This document shows positions 1-11,160 of a stretch of 64,000 bases of DNA, in pieces (position 1 is the first letter of the stretch; the number at the start of each line of letters is the position of its first letter). Location: NCBI GenBank assembly GCA_963932145.1, contig OZ010600.1, forward strand, positions 48,947,377 to 49,011,376. The letters are read 5' to 3'. This DNA is from Acanthosepion lycidas. Taxonomy: Eukaryota > Mollusca > Cephalopoda > Sepiida > Sepiidae. The notes beneath the pieces are model-generated. The model did no database searches, was not told the origin of the DNA, and saw only the letters and a list, made by a program, of their open reading frames with translations. The position numbers and the translations under genes are program-made.

Positions 1-480
1 ATCTAGCGAGACAAACCTGCTAACCATTACACCAAGTCAAAGTGCCCAAAGGTGACTTGCTAAGCGTAGTTTAGGTGTAGCCCAAGGCCGAAAGCGTGGG
101 GTACTTAATGAAAAACGATCTCAATACTCAGTCGTAGTTGTTCTAGCGAGACAAAATTGCTAACCATTACACCACGTCGAAGTGCTCCAAAGTGATTTGT
201 TGTGCTTAGATGTGACACCTTGTCGAAAGCGTGGGGAACCCAATGAGGATCGATCTCACAACTCAGTCGTAATTGTTCTTGCGAGACAAACTTGTCAACC
301 GTTACACCACGTCGAAGTGCCAAAGGTGATTTTCTAAGCATATGTTAGATGAGGTTCAAGGCCAAAAAACATTTGGCCCTCAGTGAGGATCGATTTCACT
401 ACTCGTTCATAATAACTCTAGCTAGACAGGATTGCTAACCCTAACATCATGCCGAAGTGGCCAAGCAAGTTGTTAATGAT
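1..480 (-). repeat. Tandem array of ~139-bp tRNA-like units
   Basis: About three and a half units repeat with a period near 139 bp; the marker GCGAGACAAA recurs at 6, 145 and 281, and a decayed form follows at about 421. Read on the minus strand each unit has a pol III A-box-like stretch (TGGTGTAATGGTTAGCA) followed 70-80 nt later by a B-box-like GATCGATCC, so the unit looks like a tRNA-derived SINE head repeated in tandem. A single related unit lies at 28.07-28.25 kb. The array is cut by the window edge. No acceptor stem can be folded with confidence, so these are tRNA relics and not genes. Confidence 0.7.
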
Positions 481-544
481 GATGAATAAGTTTAAGATGT
501 TAGATTTATATGTAAGCTTTTCCGAGCTGAAAATGTGGAGTAGT

Positions 545-620
545 CACTGAAAAAAAAAAAAAAAAAGAATGGGAAAAAAAAGAAAGGAAAAAGAAGAAAG
601 AAAGACAAAAAAAAATGTGG
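545..620. repeat. A-rich low-complexity tract
   Basis: An almost pure A/G tract. It produces phenylalanine-rich spurious reading on the other strand. No gene is supported here. Confidence 0.85.
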
Positions 621-774
621 CAAAAGGAATACGAGTTCGCTTACTAATATATTGCCAAAGATTCTGGGGAAAATGGTCTGCTGAGTGAACCGTTCCTCAA
701 AAGATTTTAATCCTTTTATCATTTTTTATATTTAAAAGAATCAGATTAAAGAAAAAAAAAGGAGTATAGCTGCA

Positions 775-1240
775 ATATATTGGTTGGCGTTGCTCAGTCC
801 TCATTTTCCAGCTTTGACAGAGTTCAAAGTCGTTTACGTGGCCTTGTGTGTGTGCGGCTCCTTTCACACAGATGGATTTTCGCAAGTCTGTCCCTACTTT
901 ATCGCCATTTCCATGTCAAATTCTTCTGACGAGCTCGATTCATTCAGACCCTTATAGTTATAACTTGCCATACTGCGCTCATTGATTCGGGTCACCCATA
1001 CCTTTTCCAATTTGAAGAAAGATCTTCCTCAGACATTTTTTTCAGAGAGCCGCTATTTTGTTGAACAGGCTCTGGCGTGGCTTCTTCCACGAACTCTACA
1101 ATCTCGACCTCTTCAAGTCAAGGGTCAGTCGTTACCTATTCTCTACATCCAGAAAATCCTCGCCTTTACATGCATATCACAAACCTCATTCATTAACCCT
1201 CTACCTTGAGAGGCACTTGGGCCTTGTATTTGGTGACTCT
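775..1240 (+). mobile_element. LINE-B fragment (jockey/CR1-like ORF2 C-terminus)
   Basis: Broken frames read like the C-terminal region shared by jockey/CR1-type retrotransposons. A piece near 1058-1160 reads LNRLWRGFFHELYNL then FKSRVSRYL, which matches the end of the other LINE-B copies at 5.3, 17.2 and 62.3 kb. The copy is 5'-truncated and frame-broken. It abuts an oppositely oriented LINE-C fragment. Confidence 0.7.
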
Positions 1241-1244
1241 TTTT

Positions 1245-2510
1245 TTATGTGCCGTGTCCCTTGAAGACGTAGGTGATCATGGCTCTCCACAACATCCTCT
1301 CCCTTGTAGGTCTTAATAAGTTTTGTCGGTAAATTTACTTTTTAAACCCCGCACCAAAACGTCATATTTCCGTGTAAACGTACATGCTGAACTCGAATTA
1401 ACAATTAAATTATGATAAAACCTACCGTTTTGGAGTTATCGACAAGAAAAATTCGGACTCACTCGCTGTCACTCGTCGGCCATTTTTGGCATTGTTTAAT
1501 TATATTCTCTCCTGACGACTTCCGGTCGCGTAAGCAGAAATTTTGGCTTATTTACTGCTGTAACAACCGGTAAATTACTACGCACTTAAGTTGTGTCGAA
1601 AAGCAATGACAAGTTTTTTGCTTTTTTTTCAACGGTCGTTTTTTTTGTTTGTTTTAATTTAAAAATAAAACGAATAATAATTCACGCGCAAACTTTGCAT
1701 GAAGTTTGAAAAGAGCATGATTATTTACAAAATAAAACAAAATGCTCCTTCCTAGCATTTTTTTTTTATTTTGTAAATAATCATGATCTTTACAAAGTTC
1801 GCACATTAATTATTATTTCATTTCTAGCATTATTTTTATTTTGTAATTTTATTTTGTAAATTTATTTTGCAATTTTTATTTTGTAGATAATCATGCTCTT
1901 TAATCATGCTCTTTACAAAGTTTGATTGTTTTTTTTTTTTAATTTAAAATTACTTTTACTATAAAAAAAGACGACAGTCGAAGAAAAAAACAAAAAAACT
2001 TGTCATTGCTTTTCGACACAACATAAGTGCGTAGTAATTGACCGGTTGTTACAGCAGTAAATAGGCCAAAATTTCTGCTTACGCGACCGGAAGTCGTCAG
2101 GAGAGAATATAATAAAACAATGCCAAAAATGGCCGACGAGTGAGTCCGAATTTTTCTTGTCGATAACTCCAAAACGGTAGGTTTTATCATAATTTAATTG
2201 TTAATTCGAGTTCAGCATGTACGTTTATACGGAAATATGACGATTTGGGTAATTTTAATAGATATTTAGCGCGGAGCTTAAAAAGCAAATTTACCGTTTT
2301 GTCTTTGTTATTTCTCCCATGGCCTTGATCCGTCATCCATTTGCTCAAACTCATCAATGATGTTATTCGCCGCTTTCCTCTGACCCTTTTCTCTTCAATC
2401 TGTCCCGTAAGTAACAGGTTTTCTAAACACCTCCTTCGTCATTACGTGTCCCAGAAACTCAACTGTCTCTGGGTGAATACTATAAGTAAATAAGAGGCTT
2501 TTATAATTTC
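1245..2510 (-). mobile_element. LINE-C (RTE-like) 3' fragment, split by a palindromic element
   Basis: Minus-strand reading gives VEFLGHVMTKE, a degraded EGKRG-like stretch, then MLWRAMI, the order found at the C-terminus of RTE-type LINEs (KFLGHIMRKE, EGKR, WRAMI, KGHGT). The homology is interrupted at 1328-2295 by a palindromic insertion flanked by an 8-bp duplication and resumes on the other side, so both flanks belong to one older LINE copy. Several frame breaks make it non-functional. Confidence 0.75.
1328..2295. mobile_element. 968-bp palindromic non-autonomous DNA transposon with 8-bp TSD
   Basis: The left arm starts GGTAAATTTACTTTTTAA and the right end, read in reverse complement, starts GGTAAATTTGCTTTTTAA. 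Matching continues through most of the element, including the CGTCATATTTCCGT block, the block around the Met-rich AT core and an inner ATGATTATTTACAAAATAA stem, so nearly the whole element is one imperfect inverted repeat with its axis near 1.75-1.80 kb. The right arm has about 30 extra bases near 2240-2270. GTTTTGTC at 1320-1327 and 2296-2303 is a perfect 8-bp target duplication. No transposase is encoded. Long TIRs and the 8-bp TSD suggest a Mutator-, hAT- or P-type mobiliser; the superfamily is not settled. Confidence 0.85.
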
Positions 2511-2514
2511 TCTG

Positions 2515-3200
2515 TTTCCCAGTTACAGTAACTGAAACGGTTGCAATGAAACGCAACTAAAATTAAGATGAAAGCAATACTCGTCAAAAAGGAATAAATG
2601 CTACATCCAATGAAAAATCAAGATATAGAAAGGAAGATTTATTGAAAATATGATTATCAGAGTGAAGCTTCATCGCTGTTAAAGAAATAAATTACAATGA
2701 GGTAGTGAGAAAGAACATCTTATGTTGAGACGTATATAATTACATCGAAATTAATGGCATTAGAAACGTACAGTATGAATTAATTATATTTGATTATAAT
2801 AGCTTAACATATTGGCTGATAGGGAATAGCATACCGCGGTGGACTAGTACGCCCGCCCGACATTTTCCTTTTATATGTCATATCCATTTAGGAGGTGGCT
2901 GATCATTGTTAATTGAAATTTCCTCTTTCTCCTTGTGCATCTTGTTTTGATCAATTCGCCAGTGAAATAGTAAGTCTGTTCAGTTCGATATAAGGTCAAA
3001 TTAGCAGCAGATGTAAAAAAAAAAAAAAAAAAAAATGGGTCAATGAATGGCATGTCAATTTTAACGCCCCCAAAAACGAAACTTCTCTTTATCAACCACC
3101 TAAAAGATCCCTTCCTACCTCGCATCACTATGACTAACACTAACCTTCATTAGAGTGACTAGTTGCACCTTCTCGGGCGAATATTCACGAGCAAACATTC
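2515..3200. other. AT-rich stretch without recognised gene
   Basis: No domain or element was recognised. It contains a 21-base A run near 3017 and no open frame with recognisable homology. Confidence 0.5.
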
Positions 3201-3204
3201 TCGG

Positions 3205-3855
3205 CTGACATGAAATTTGTAAGTTTATATTGAATCCATTGCTAAATCTACTGCTAAGAAAATTGCTTCACAGTGTAGTGCTAGAAATTTTTTCTCTCCA
3301 GTTGTCCGTTTCGCGTATTTAGAAGTCTATCTTTCATCCATCCTTTGAATATTGCTGCCATATATGATCTGGTGCTCCTGTTGTATATTTAGAGATTTTT
3401 GATAAAATCCAAAGAAGAATTAGCAATATTATTGTCCCTGACCTGGCATCTGGGCTTCAGCCACTAATCTTCCCTATAAATATTTTCATGGTAAATGTTC
3501 GAATGAACTTTTCGTTATGGTACCTAGTCTTTATAAATTTGACCGCAATACTAGATTGTCGGCAAATTCTCGTCAGTTCACCGTTCAAATTGGCTAGATG
3601 TAACCGTAAGTTCTATACTAACAGTTTATTTTCTCACACTTTCCGCTTGTGGAACTCTCTTCTGGCTCCATGCTTTCCCGCCAACTTCGATCTTCAAAAA
3701 TTTAAATGCATTGTCAATCGTTATCTATTGTCTTATTGATTGCTCTTCTATTGTTCTCGCTCGTTAATAAGGTTTCCCCTTTTTCAGTAATCACTTGTGT
3801 CTTAGCGGCTTTATTGCCTTGCATGAGGTGATATGATTAAAAAATCAATAAAATT
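3205..3855 (+). mobile_element. LINE-A 3' fragment (jockey/CR1-like)
   Basis: Frames read IESIAKSTAKKIASQC, then YCCHIWSGAP-like, then FDKIQRRISNI and finally FRLWNSLLAPCFPANFDL, the conserved order of a jockey/CR1-type ORF2 C-terminus. The 3' end reads into GATATGATTAAAAAATC, the tail shared by all LINE-A copies here. It is 5'-truncated and contains frame breaks. Confidence 0.8.
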
Positions 3856-4149
3856 GATTTAATTTTGTTGTGGTGTCCTCCCTCTAATAAGTTTATTATG
3901 GACACTTCCACTTACTATATGAAGTCTGGGAACCAGCGAATGGAGCAATTAGTAAAGATGTACGCCCGCTTACAATGATTAGTAAGTACAACTTTCAGAT
4001 CAGCGATGCTGGGATTCCGGTCATACGGAAAAACGTTTACGAAACCAAAAATGGGTATAAAATAAGGTGATTCTGCATTCGGCGGCCGGGAGTAACCCTA
4101 AGTCAGCTCACTAGTACACCCGGTGTCTTTTTTTTTTCGTCTGGTATGA

Positions 4150-5335
4150 ATTGCATGCAATGTTGTCATGATACTTTTTTTTTTAAATCATTTCACCGAA
4201 AGCACGACAATAAAGCCAAGGTATACTTCTATGTGCCATATCTCTTCAGGACTTTAGCGGCCATGTTTCTCCATACTTTTCTGTTCTTTGTAGCTCTTAA
4301 TAATTTTTTTCTTTTTGTTATATCTCCTAGTTTTCTGTCATCCATTTACACAAGTTGGCGAGGCAGGTTATGCATTCTTTTCGTCTGTTTTTCTTCAAGC
4401 TATCATATGAGGATCAAAATTTCCAAGCCCTCTTTCCTCATTATGTTCTCTAGAAATTTCAACTATCTCTTTCTGATGTTAAATATAAGTATCCTTTTTC
4501 TTTCCATTTTCGATAAAACTTCGTCGTTGCTCGCATGTTCAGTCCATGGTATTCTCAGCATCCTCCTGTATCCCCTGACATATACGAGGACTAACATTAC
4601 GTAACAGTTCACTACTCTTTTCTTTGTTTCTAATGAAATTCTATTTTCTAATACTTTACTTAGAAGACATCTTTCGCTATTCCAATGTACCTTCGGATTT
4701 CAGTGTCGCAGTTTCCGCCATTTTTTTAAACACTTCCCAGATATTTAAATTATTGTACGTGTTTGATTTTGGTGTCCCCGATTTGTAATTTGTATGTTGG
4801 ACTGTCCTTTTTGCTAGCAACTATGCATTCTATCTACTAAAAATCTATGTTTAATCATTTCTTCTCGCTTTTCTCCACTATCTTCTCTAAGAGTTCCTGA
4901 GTCTGCTATCAGCTATATATTATGTTTTGAAGATTGTTGTCGACGAAAATGAATCCTGGTAGGACTTCTAATTCTCTTAGTATCGACTCATTGTATAGGT
5001 TGAATAAGTCCGGTGAGAAGAGACATTCTTGTCTTTCACCACTTTCTATTTTTGTATATTTACTGAACTCATTTTCTATCCATATTCAGGTAATTAGATG
5101 CCAGTATAGGTTCCGCGTTATTCTATTATCCTTCCCAAGTACGTCAAGGTTTCCTCGAGGTTCGAACAGTTCTTTTTGACCTCATTTATCAAACGCTTTT
5201 GCGTATTCTATAAAACATCGACATATATCCTTTTGCGTTTGTATTGCTCTTTCTGCTATCATTATGAGCATAAATATTGCATTCCTTGTTCCAGTGTCTC
5301 TATTCATCAGAATTCGGATGATAAGTTTTGTTATG
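4150..5335 (-). mobile_element. LINE-C (RTE-like) fragment with reverse-transcriptase motifs
   Basis: Minus-strand reading from the right gives CFIEYAKAFD (RT motif with the first catalytic Asp), RQECLFSPDLFNLYNE (the RQGCxLSPxLFN block), then ASKKDSPTYKLQIGDTKI and finally a C-terminus ending near WRNMAAKVLK at about 4.24 kb. The order matches RTE/BovB-like ORF2. The frame shifts several times and the YxDD catalytic block is reduced to a remnant near 4.88 kb. It is a dead copy in the same orientation as those at 1.3, 9.2 and 50.6 kb. Confidence 0.8.
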
Positions 5336-5342
5336 TGGCTCA

Positions 5343-5875
5343 TTAGACTGATTGTCCGATAGAGTTCACATTTGTTTGCATCTGGCTTCTTGGTGCAAAG
5401 TAAATCACCTTAGGTCTTTCACCACTGTTCCTGTTGCCATAATTGGGGCGAGAGCTGCCCAGTCTGCACTTTCCAGTGTTGATAGAGTTCAAAAGCTTCT
5501 CAGTTGGAGAAGAATTATTTTCCACCCTCCAATTTACTATCTCACAGGTGAGATGTGGCTAGTCTGTAACTTCTCTATCGCTATTACCATGGCAAGTGCG
5601 CGGACATTACTTCGTTCTGCTAGGTCTAACCTTCATGACTAGGACTCGCCGTGCCACTTACACTGCAGCAAACCACCCATATTCCCTCTGTATTCAATCA
5701 GCTTCTTCCCGCAAACCACTACCCTGTGGAACAGGCTCCCAAGAAAATGTTTCCCCGATTACTACAATCTTAACCTGTTTAAGTCTAGAGTTAACCGTTA
5801 TCTTTCCCGCCTACCCGTATAAACTACTCTATAACGTAACACTCTAACCCGAGTACAGAGTGAACCTTATTTTTT
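5343..5875 (+). mobile_element. LINE-B 3' fragment
   Basis: Frames read DRVQKLLSWRR, then ARSNLHD and TRRATYTAANHPYSLC, the same series as in the LINE-B copies at 17.2 and 62.3 kb. The segment CGTTATCTTTCCCGCC near 5800 corresponds to the VNRYLS end. Frame-broken and 5'-truncated; an A-rich tail follows at 5870. Confidence 0.75.
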
Positions 5876-5999
5876 AAAAAAAATGCTTATGAGAAAAAGA
5901 AAAACCTTAAAGAAAGGGAACATAAAGAATAGAAATATAGTTTAAATTAAATAAGTTCCCTGTGCCGCGCCAGGAAACTTTTCTCCCCGGAATCGATAC

Positions 6000-6597
6000 T
6001 TCAAATATACAAATCAACCATTCGCCCTTGCATGGAGTATTGCTGCCATATATGGTCTGGGGCACCTTCTGTTTACCTCAGAGCTCTTGACAAGATCCAC
6101 AGACGGATATGTAATATAATTGGCCCTGATCTGGCATCTCATCTACAGTCACTCTTTCACAGACGGGCTGTCGCCTCTCTCTGTCTTTTCTACAAATACT
6201 TTCATGGTAATTGCTTCGATGAGATGCTTTCACTGGTTCCCAGACTCCATGAATTCAAGCGTCCTACGAGGCTGGCATCCCGTTCCCACCCTTACACTGT
6301 AGAAACTTTTAAATGTAGCCGCCTCTTCTACTCCAGTAGCTTCATACCTCGCACCTCTCGCCTGTGAAACACCCTTCTCAATTACTATTTCCCTGAGAGC
6401 TATAATCTCCAACTATTCAAATGTAATGTCAATCGACATCTCCAGTTACCTTGATCTATCCAATATCCCTCTCCTCATCCTTTCTTCTATCACTCCTATC
6501 TGCTCTCGCTCCAAATCTTCTGCAACCCTCCTGCATCCTAGTGGCTTCACGCTTTGCTCGGGGCGTAATGCTTAAAAAAAAAAAATAAATAAATAAA
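6000..6597 (+). mobile_element. LINE-A 3' fragment, well preserved
   Basis: A 111-residue open frame from 6032 reads EYCCHIWSGAPSVYL, LDKIHRRICNIIGPDLASHL, FHRRAVASLCLFYKYFHGNC and IPRTSRL, after which a stop replaces the Trp of the usual RLWN. This is the C-terminal, post-RT region of a jockey/CR1-like ORF2. The copy ends in an A-rich tail with TAAATAAATAAA at 6580-6597. It is very similar to the copy at 30.01 kb. Confidence 0.85.
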
Positions 6598-6734
6598 CGT
6601 AAAGGTCTTTGTTCTTATTGTCGCTGCTTCTTGCTTGATATTCTCAGCAATCGAGCAACTGGCGATTAAAGATGAGTGACAAAGTTTCTCCTAACAACTG
6701 ATCAAAATACTGGTTGAGAGAAAAGCTCAACCAG

Positions 6735-6855
6735 GGTGGCATCCTCAGCAAAAGCCTCTTGCTGGTTGACTCAATGTTGTGAGCTCAATCCCTCCGCTGG
6801 GCAGTACATTTCATTTTGATTTTTCTCTTCAACCATAAGAAATTAAGAAGAAATC
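6735..6855 (+). repeat. Possible tRNA-derived SINE head
   Basis: CTGGTTGACTCAATG at about 6760 resembles an A box and GAGCTCAATCCC at 6782 a B box, at tRNA-like spacing. No clear tail was identified, and the adjacent sequence starts a Helentron-like element. Confidence 0.35.
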
Positions 6856-7565
6856 TCTATCTATAAAAGGCAGGATGTGTGTGTGTGTGTGTGACGAATG
6901 CACGGCCGCAATTTTCGACGGATTTGCACCAAAATTTACATGCACATGCTCCAAGTTTGCGGGAAAGGCCAAGACCGACTTTGTATTTCCCAATTCCCAT
7001 CGATAGTGGAAATAATCAATTTTTTCATGCTTCTACGGCAGTTTTCATGTAGTTTGCGGCCATTTTGTACTGGCCAGAGTGAGAGCCTATAACTGGCTGC
7101 CACAAATAGGCAGGAAAATTCTATTGGCCAGCTGACTGACACGAATGTTAACTAGCATGCTAGCATGCAAAAAAAAAAAATTGATAGCTGCATTTGTCCC
7201 AAGTGGGAAAAATTTAAATCTGCATGGCACTTTACTCTAATTGACTCATTCGCTTGCTTAAACTGTTAACATTCTTTTTTCATTCGGTTTTTCCAGTTAC
7301 GAGTCCTTTTTTAAAACTGATCGTTTTGTGTTCATTTTGTTTAGTTCTTTTTTCGTAACAGATTTAATGTTTAGTATAGAGCTTAGAAAAAATTCGCAGT
7401 GTGAGATAGGTAAGAAGTAAGGCATGTAGCAACATCAGCACGGCAAAGGGCACTCCTTTAAAGGCAAGGAAGGGCAAAAATATTTTAAGTCAAGTGATAG
7501 CGATTGCTGTATGAGTTGTACGATTTTTGAATCAAACACGGGCATTGCCGGGCCATGCTGCTAGT
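6855..7565 (+). mobile_element. Non-autonomous Helentron-like element
   Basis: It starts with CTATAAAAGGCAGGATGTG and a (TG)n stretch and finishes with ACGGGCATTGCCGGG followed by GCTGCTAGT. Short GC hairpin plus CTAGT is the 3' layout of Helentron/Helitron2 elements, and the same ends occur at 18.5-19.2 and 24.5-25.2 kb. No Rep-helicase coding sequence is present. The (TG)n lies near the 5' end, as in the other copies. Confidence 0.65.
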
Positions 7566-8700
7566 TAATCATATAATTTTCTATAATAATATTAAGAACG
7601 AAGAATCGAGGGAAAAATCTTTAATACGGGTGTTTATATAAACAGCTGCTCCAGGAAAGTATTGGGGAACAGTCACAGGAAAATATAGGATCCACCCGAG
7701 GGGCAACGAGATCGCTTGCACCACAGAGTAAGCAAGAATAACTATGTCATCAGTTGAATAAAATGTAATGTTAAGCAATAAATTTTCATGCCTCGTATCA
7801 ACATTTCCTTATACGATGAATAATCATTTTTATAGTCCGCAGAATATTTGGCCCGCGACACTTGGCGTTTGAATATTCTATTTTTTCTAAAAAACGTTCA
7901 TATTCTTGACGTATTTATTTTAAAAATGTAATGCTTTTTAGAATTTTAACTATATTCTTCTGTAGAATGTAACTTGAAATATTTATAGCTTTCTCTAAAC
8001 TGTTATAAATTAAACTGTCTTTTCCAGATCAATGATTAAAAATGGCTTCAAGCGAATGAGCGGTCTTCGAGAAGGCACCCTCCATCATTCCCGAAATATT
8101 GGCGCTACAGAGTAACACGAACTTTACCAAATAACAGAAATCACGTCACCATAAGACTTTCAACAGTGGCAACAACTAAAATGGATAGCATGAGAAACTC
8201 GAACATGGAATAATGACACAATGACAAAAGGAAACTCCCATCAATAATAGGAAAAGTGATAACAGTGAGCTTGAAAACCTATTTATATAGAAAACTGTTA
8301 GAAGAGAAAGATTAATACTTACTACTACAGTATTGCTAACTGTCGATCAATGAATACGGAATATTTCCTTATAAGGAAACGGCTAATTTCAGTATTAAAA
8401 TTAATTTCAACTTGTAAATTTTAATATTCTAAAAACTTTGTTAGTTTAATTTTAGTGATATTTAATTTCAAATGTTACTGATTTTGGAAATTATTGTGCT
8501 TGATTTTGACACAGCAATTGATATGTTCATTGTAGAATAATTGTTCAGTGCCAACAATACTACGCCTAAGATATACAGAAAGTAAAAAAAGCCGTAGATT
8601 AGAGCTGCTGAAATACAGTAATAAAAACAACAAAGATGAAGAAGCTGACCCGAAAGAATTAATATTTAATACCAACAGTAATTTGTCTATGAAATTCAAA
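7566..8700. other. AT-rich interval, no gene recognised
   Basis: No recognisable coding homology. ATATTTCCTTATAAGGAAA near 8360 also occurs near 51.34 kb, so at least 8.33-8.40 kb is part of a dispersed repeat. A short frame near 8.55-8.75 kb is rich in Lys and Asn and runs into repeat D, so it is not credited as a gene. Confidence 0.5.
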
Positions 8701-8702
8701 TG

Positions 8703-9185
8703 GTTTGATTTATTTTGTTTTACGGCATATTGCCCTCAATGGGTTATTTAATGCCGAGAAGAGTTTAGGTTTATTTTGTTTTACGGCATATCAACCTCAC
8801 CGGGTTATTTAATGCCGGCAAGGCTCTTAGGATAGGTTTGTATGAATAAAATATGTATTCTTCGTAAAAATAATCAGTTCATTCATCAGGTTTTATTGAC
8901 GTATTTTTGTAAAGAGGGTTCTGTCGAGAGTCAAATACATTTCTGGTAATATTATTTTTTTCAAAAATTTGTTGCTGGTAATTTTAAACAATTGTATTGC
9001 TGGCATTTTTAATATAAAATATATTTTAATACTTTCAAAGTGTTTTGACCATAGATGTGACCCTAATAGGTGCTGCCATCGCGTTTCTAGGTGGAACTAG
9101 GAACAACAACTAAGATGTTGTTGCACGGTTCTCAAAAACCCCAACTTTCCTACCAGAGGCCTAGCTACTTTTCCCTGTTTCCCTT
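8703..9185 (+). repeat. Repeat D copy with duplicated head
   Basis: The segment TTTTGTTTTACGGCATAT is present twice (about 8715 and 8778), each followed by a version of GGGTTATTTAATGCCG. Downstream are TTGCTGGTAAT-type subunits and a block starting GTGTTTTGACC. The same order occurs at 57.75-58.16 kb. It looks like a non-autonomous, SINE-like element with internal short tandem units. Confidence 0.75.
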
Positions 9186-9199
9186 GCTCTAATTATGCT

Positions 9200-9610
9200 C
9201 CGTAAGGGTTAAAATCTACAAGCGCTTCTTCCATATTATGCGCTCAAAGTATTTCAGCTGTCTCTTCCTGATTCTGAGCATAAATGTTCTTTTCGTTGCT
9301 ATTTACTTCCTCGTTTGCTTAATTATCCCATCCATAGAATTGTCATTATTCTTTTGTAAGACCACATTTCGGTTGCCTTCAGTTTTCTCCTTATTCGTGA
9401 GGTGGTGGGAGATTGTCCAGCATTCAATGTCATATAAGAAGGATATCACATATTCAACACCCCAACATTCTTTTCTTTATTTCTAACGAAATTTTTCTGT
9501 TTCTCTGTATTTTGCTTAGTTTTTGGTACGCCTCTTTCACTTGCAAAGCCTTTTCGAATTTTTGTGTCATATTTTCCACCCTCTGTTAAAACACTTCTCA
9601 GTTGACATAG
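9200..9610 (-). mobile_element. LINE-C (RTE-like) fragment
   Basis: Minus-strand frames contain LKATEMWSYKRMM (from KRLEATEMWFYRRML) and a weak form of the preceding ISLETKKRVL region. The conserved core of RTE ORF2 C-terminus is recognisable over about 400 bp. The copy is truncated at both sides. Confidence 0.7.
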
Positions 9611-9689
9611 TTGTATATATAAAACAAAATAATTCTGTTATTCTCAGAGATTCTTCATTTTTAATGATAATGGGATATTTATAGAGTTT

Positions 9690-9850
9690 ATGCCTATTTT
9701 TTATACGATCATCGAGCCCGGTCAGTGCATAGATGGGTGACCGCTTGAGAATACAAATTGCTGTAAACTTGGATGTGCGGGTGGTGTAATGGATAACATC
9801 CTGGAATTGAAAATCGCAGAGACGAGTTCCAATTCTACTCTATATCATAT
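9690..9850 (+). mobile_element. Composite 5S rRNA/tRNA-headed SINE (SINE-3)
   Basis: The first part retains the 3' half of a 5S rRNA-like sequence: ATACGATCATCGAGCC, then GATGGGTGACCGCTTGAGAA, which corresponds to the 5S internal C-box. About 15 nt later a tRNA-like part begins (GGTGTAATGGATAACATC as A box, GACGAGTTCCAATTC as B box). The body begins CACTTAAGCGCAAATACG, as in other SINE-3 copies. Confidence 0.75.
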
Positions 9851-10026
9851 TCACTTAAGCGCAAATACGTGGATTCATACGTTGGACAACTTTCCAAAGG
9901 CGCCGCACGCTATTGCAGATGCTTGTTCAGTCGCATTTTGTAGCAGACCTTAGAGAACGTGTTATCTAGCGTGATCAACAATCTGAAAAAAGCCAGCACT
10001 CTCAATATATATATATTAAATATACA

Positions 10027-10225
10027 GTACTATTAAACATATACCTGGCAACATTATTTTTACCAAAAAACGCATAGCTGGCAATATTATTTTTACCAAA
10101 AAACGCATAGCTGGCAACATTATTTTTCCGAAAACTTTATCTGAAGCCTTGTTGTTGGACGTAGTTTATCGTCATACCCAGGACGCGGATGTAGTTTATC
10201 GTCATACCCAGGACGTGGGTTAAGA
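10027..10225 (+). repeat. Repeat D copy with two short tandem subunits
   Basis: About three units of the pattern CATAGCTGGCAACATTATT (period about 31 bp) are followed by two units of GTAGTTTATCGTCATACCC (period about 33 bp). The same two subrepeat types occur in inverted order at 22.24-22.63 kb and in part at 58.1 kb. Confidence 0.8.
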
Positions 10226-10745
10226 TGTGTGTTTACCGATGAGAAACACAATCTCAGGGTAGGAGGCGATGTTTTAAATCTGAGTCACTAGTAAACAATG
10301 GGGATGGGTGAGATACTTGGTTTTGTTTAACAGTATGTGTTTTGATCAAAAGGTTGAATCAATGTTTAGATATCACAAAGTATAATTTTGGTGAAGCGAG
10401 AACTCGTGATTGAGGTAAGGTAAATAATTGGAGAATAGGTTTACATGTCAAGGGATAGTTTTTGGCACTCATGGTAGCTGCGTGCCGGGCCGAGGGTAAA
10501 TTGTGATCAGCTGTTCCTTTTTCTATATTAACTCGAGATTTTGCGAATAAAGAAGAGTCGGTGAAAGAGACTGTAGTCGAGGGAATTACGTGACTATCAT
10601 CGCTGTGAGTCGTGAGATTTGCGGGAGAATTTTGGAGGAGAGAAAGAAGACTAGCCCCTGTTCTAAGAAGTCTGTATGAGTCATAAACCTAACCCAGGCG
10701 ATTCAATACGCATTTATTACACACAAACCATCTCTCTGTTGGGAA
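10226..10745. other. Unassigned interval
   Basis: No open frame with homology. GCGAATAAAGAAG near 10.54 kb gives a polyadenylation-like AATAAA, but no element ends or target duplications were found. Confidence 0.4.
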
Positions 10746-11160
10746 TTCGCTGGATGCATTTTGTCTTTTTCTTTTCACATTTATGTTAAATGTTTTTATT
10801 CTCCCTGTAACCTCTGTTCTGATGTTATCTTCTTATATAAAAGACGTCAATATTTCCCCCCATTGTTGTCTGGCTTTCCTCAGATATTATTTCTTGTTTT
10901 ATTTTGCCACATTCTAAACTTCCTACCGCCAACTTTCACAGTCGTGTCCACACCCCCAGTCGACCGTGAACGTATGGACAACACCCCGCTTACTGGATCT
11001 AAATACTAACACAGCGTGGGAAGCGAGCAAGACTTGACCAGTTGACCGGTTGAAATAATCTACGGCCAGTTACCCCTAAGTTCGGTTCGGACCGAGTGGA
11101 CACCTCAACCCAAAGAGGAAGACGCCGGAGGTTGAAGTGCTGGGGACGAAGTGGTAGATC
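10745..11160 (+). repeat. Repeat E copy
   Basis: From about 10.905 kb the sequence is colinear with the reverse complement of 36.46-36.74 kb. Shared landmarks are CAGTCGACCGTGAA, TGACCGGT(T/C)GAA and AAGTTCGGTT(C/A)GGACCGAGT. The family is unknown; length near 250-300 bp and two dispersed copies suggest a SINE or MITE. Confidence 0.6.

Noticed and set aside
1-480. CRISPR array
   Set aside because: Units are 139 bp, contiguous and tRNA-like, without spacers; the genome is eukaryotic.
4146-4604. Plus-strand 152-codon frame
   Set aside because: Lies antisense to the RTE-type LINE; the minus strand shows the homology.
10226-10745. LTR-like block with AATAAA
   Set aside because: No TG...CA ends, target duplication or internal coding region found.
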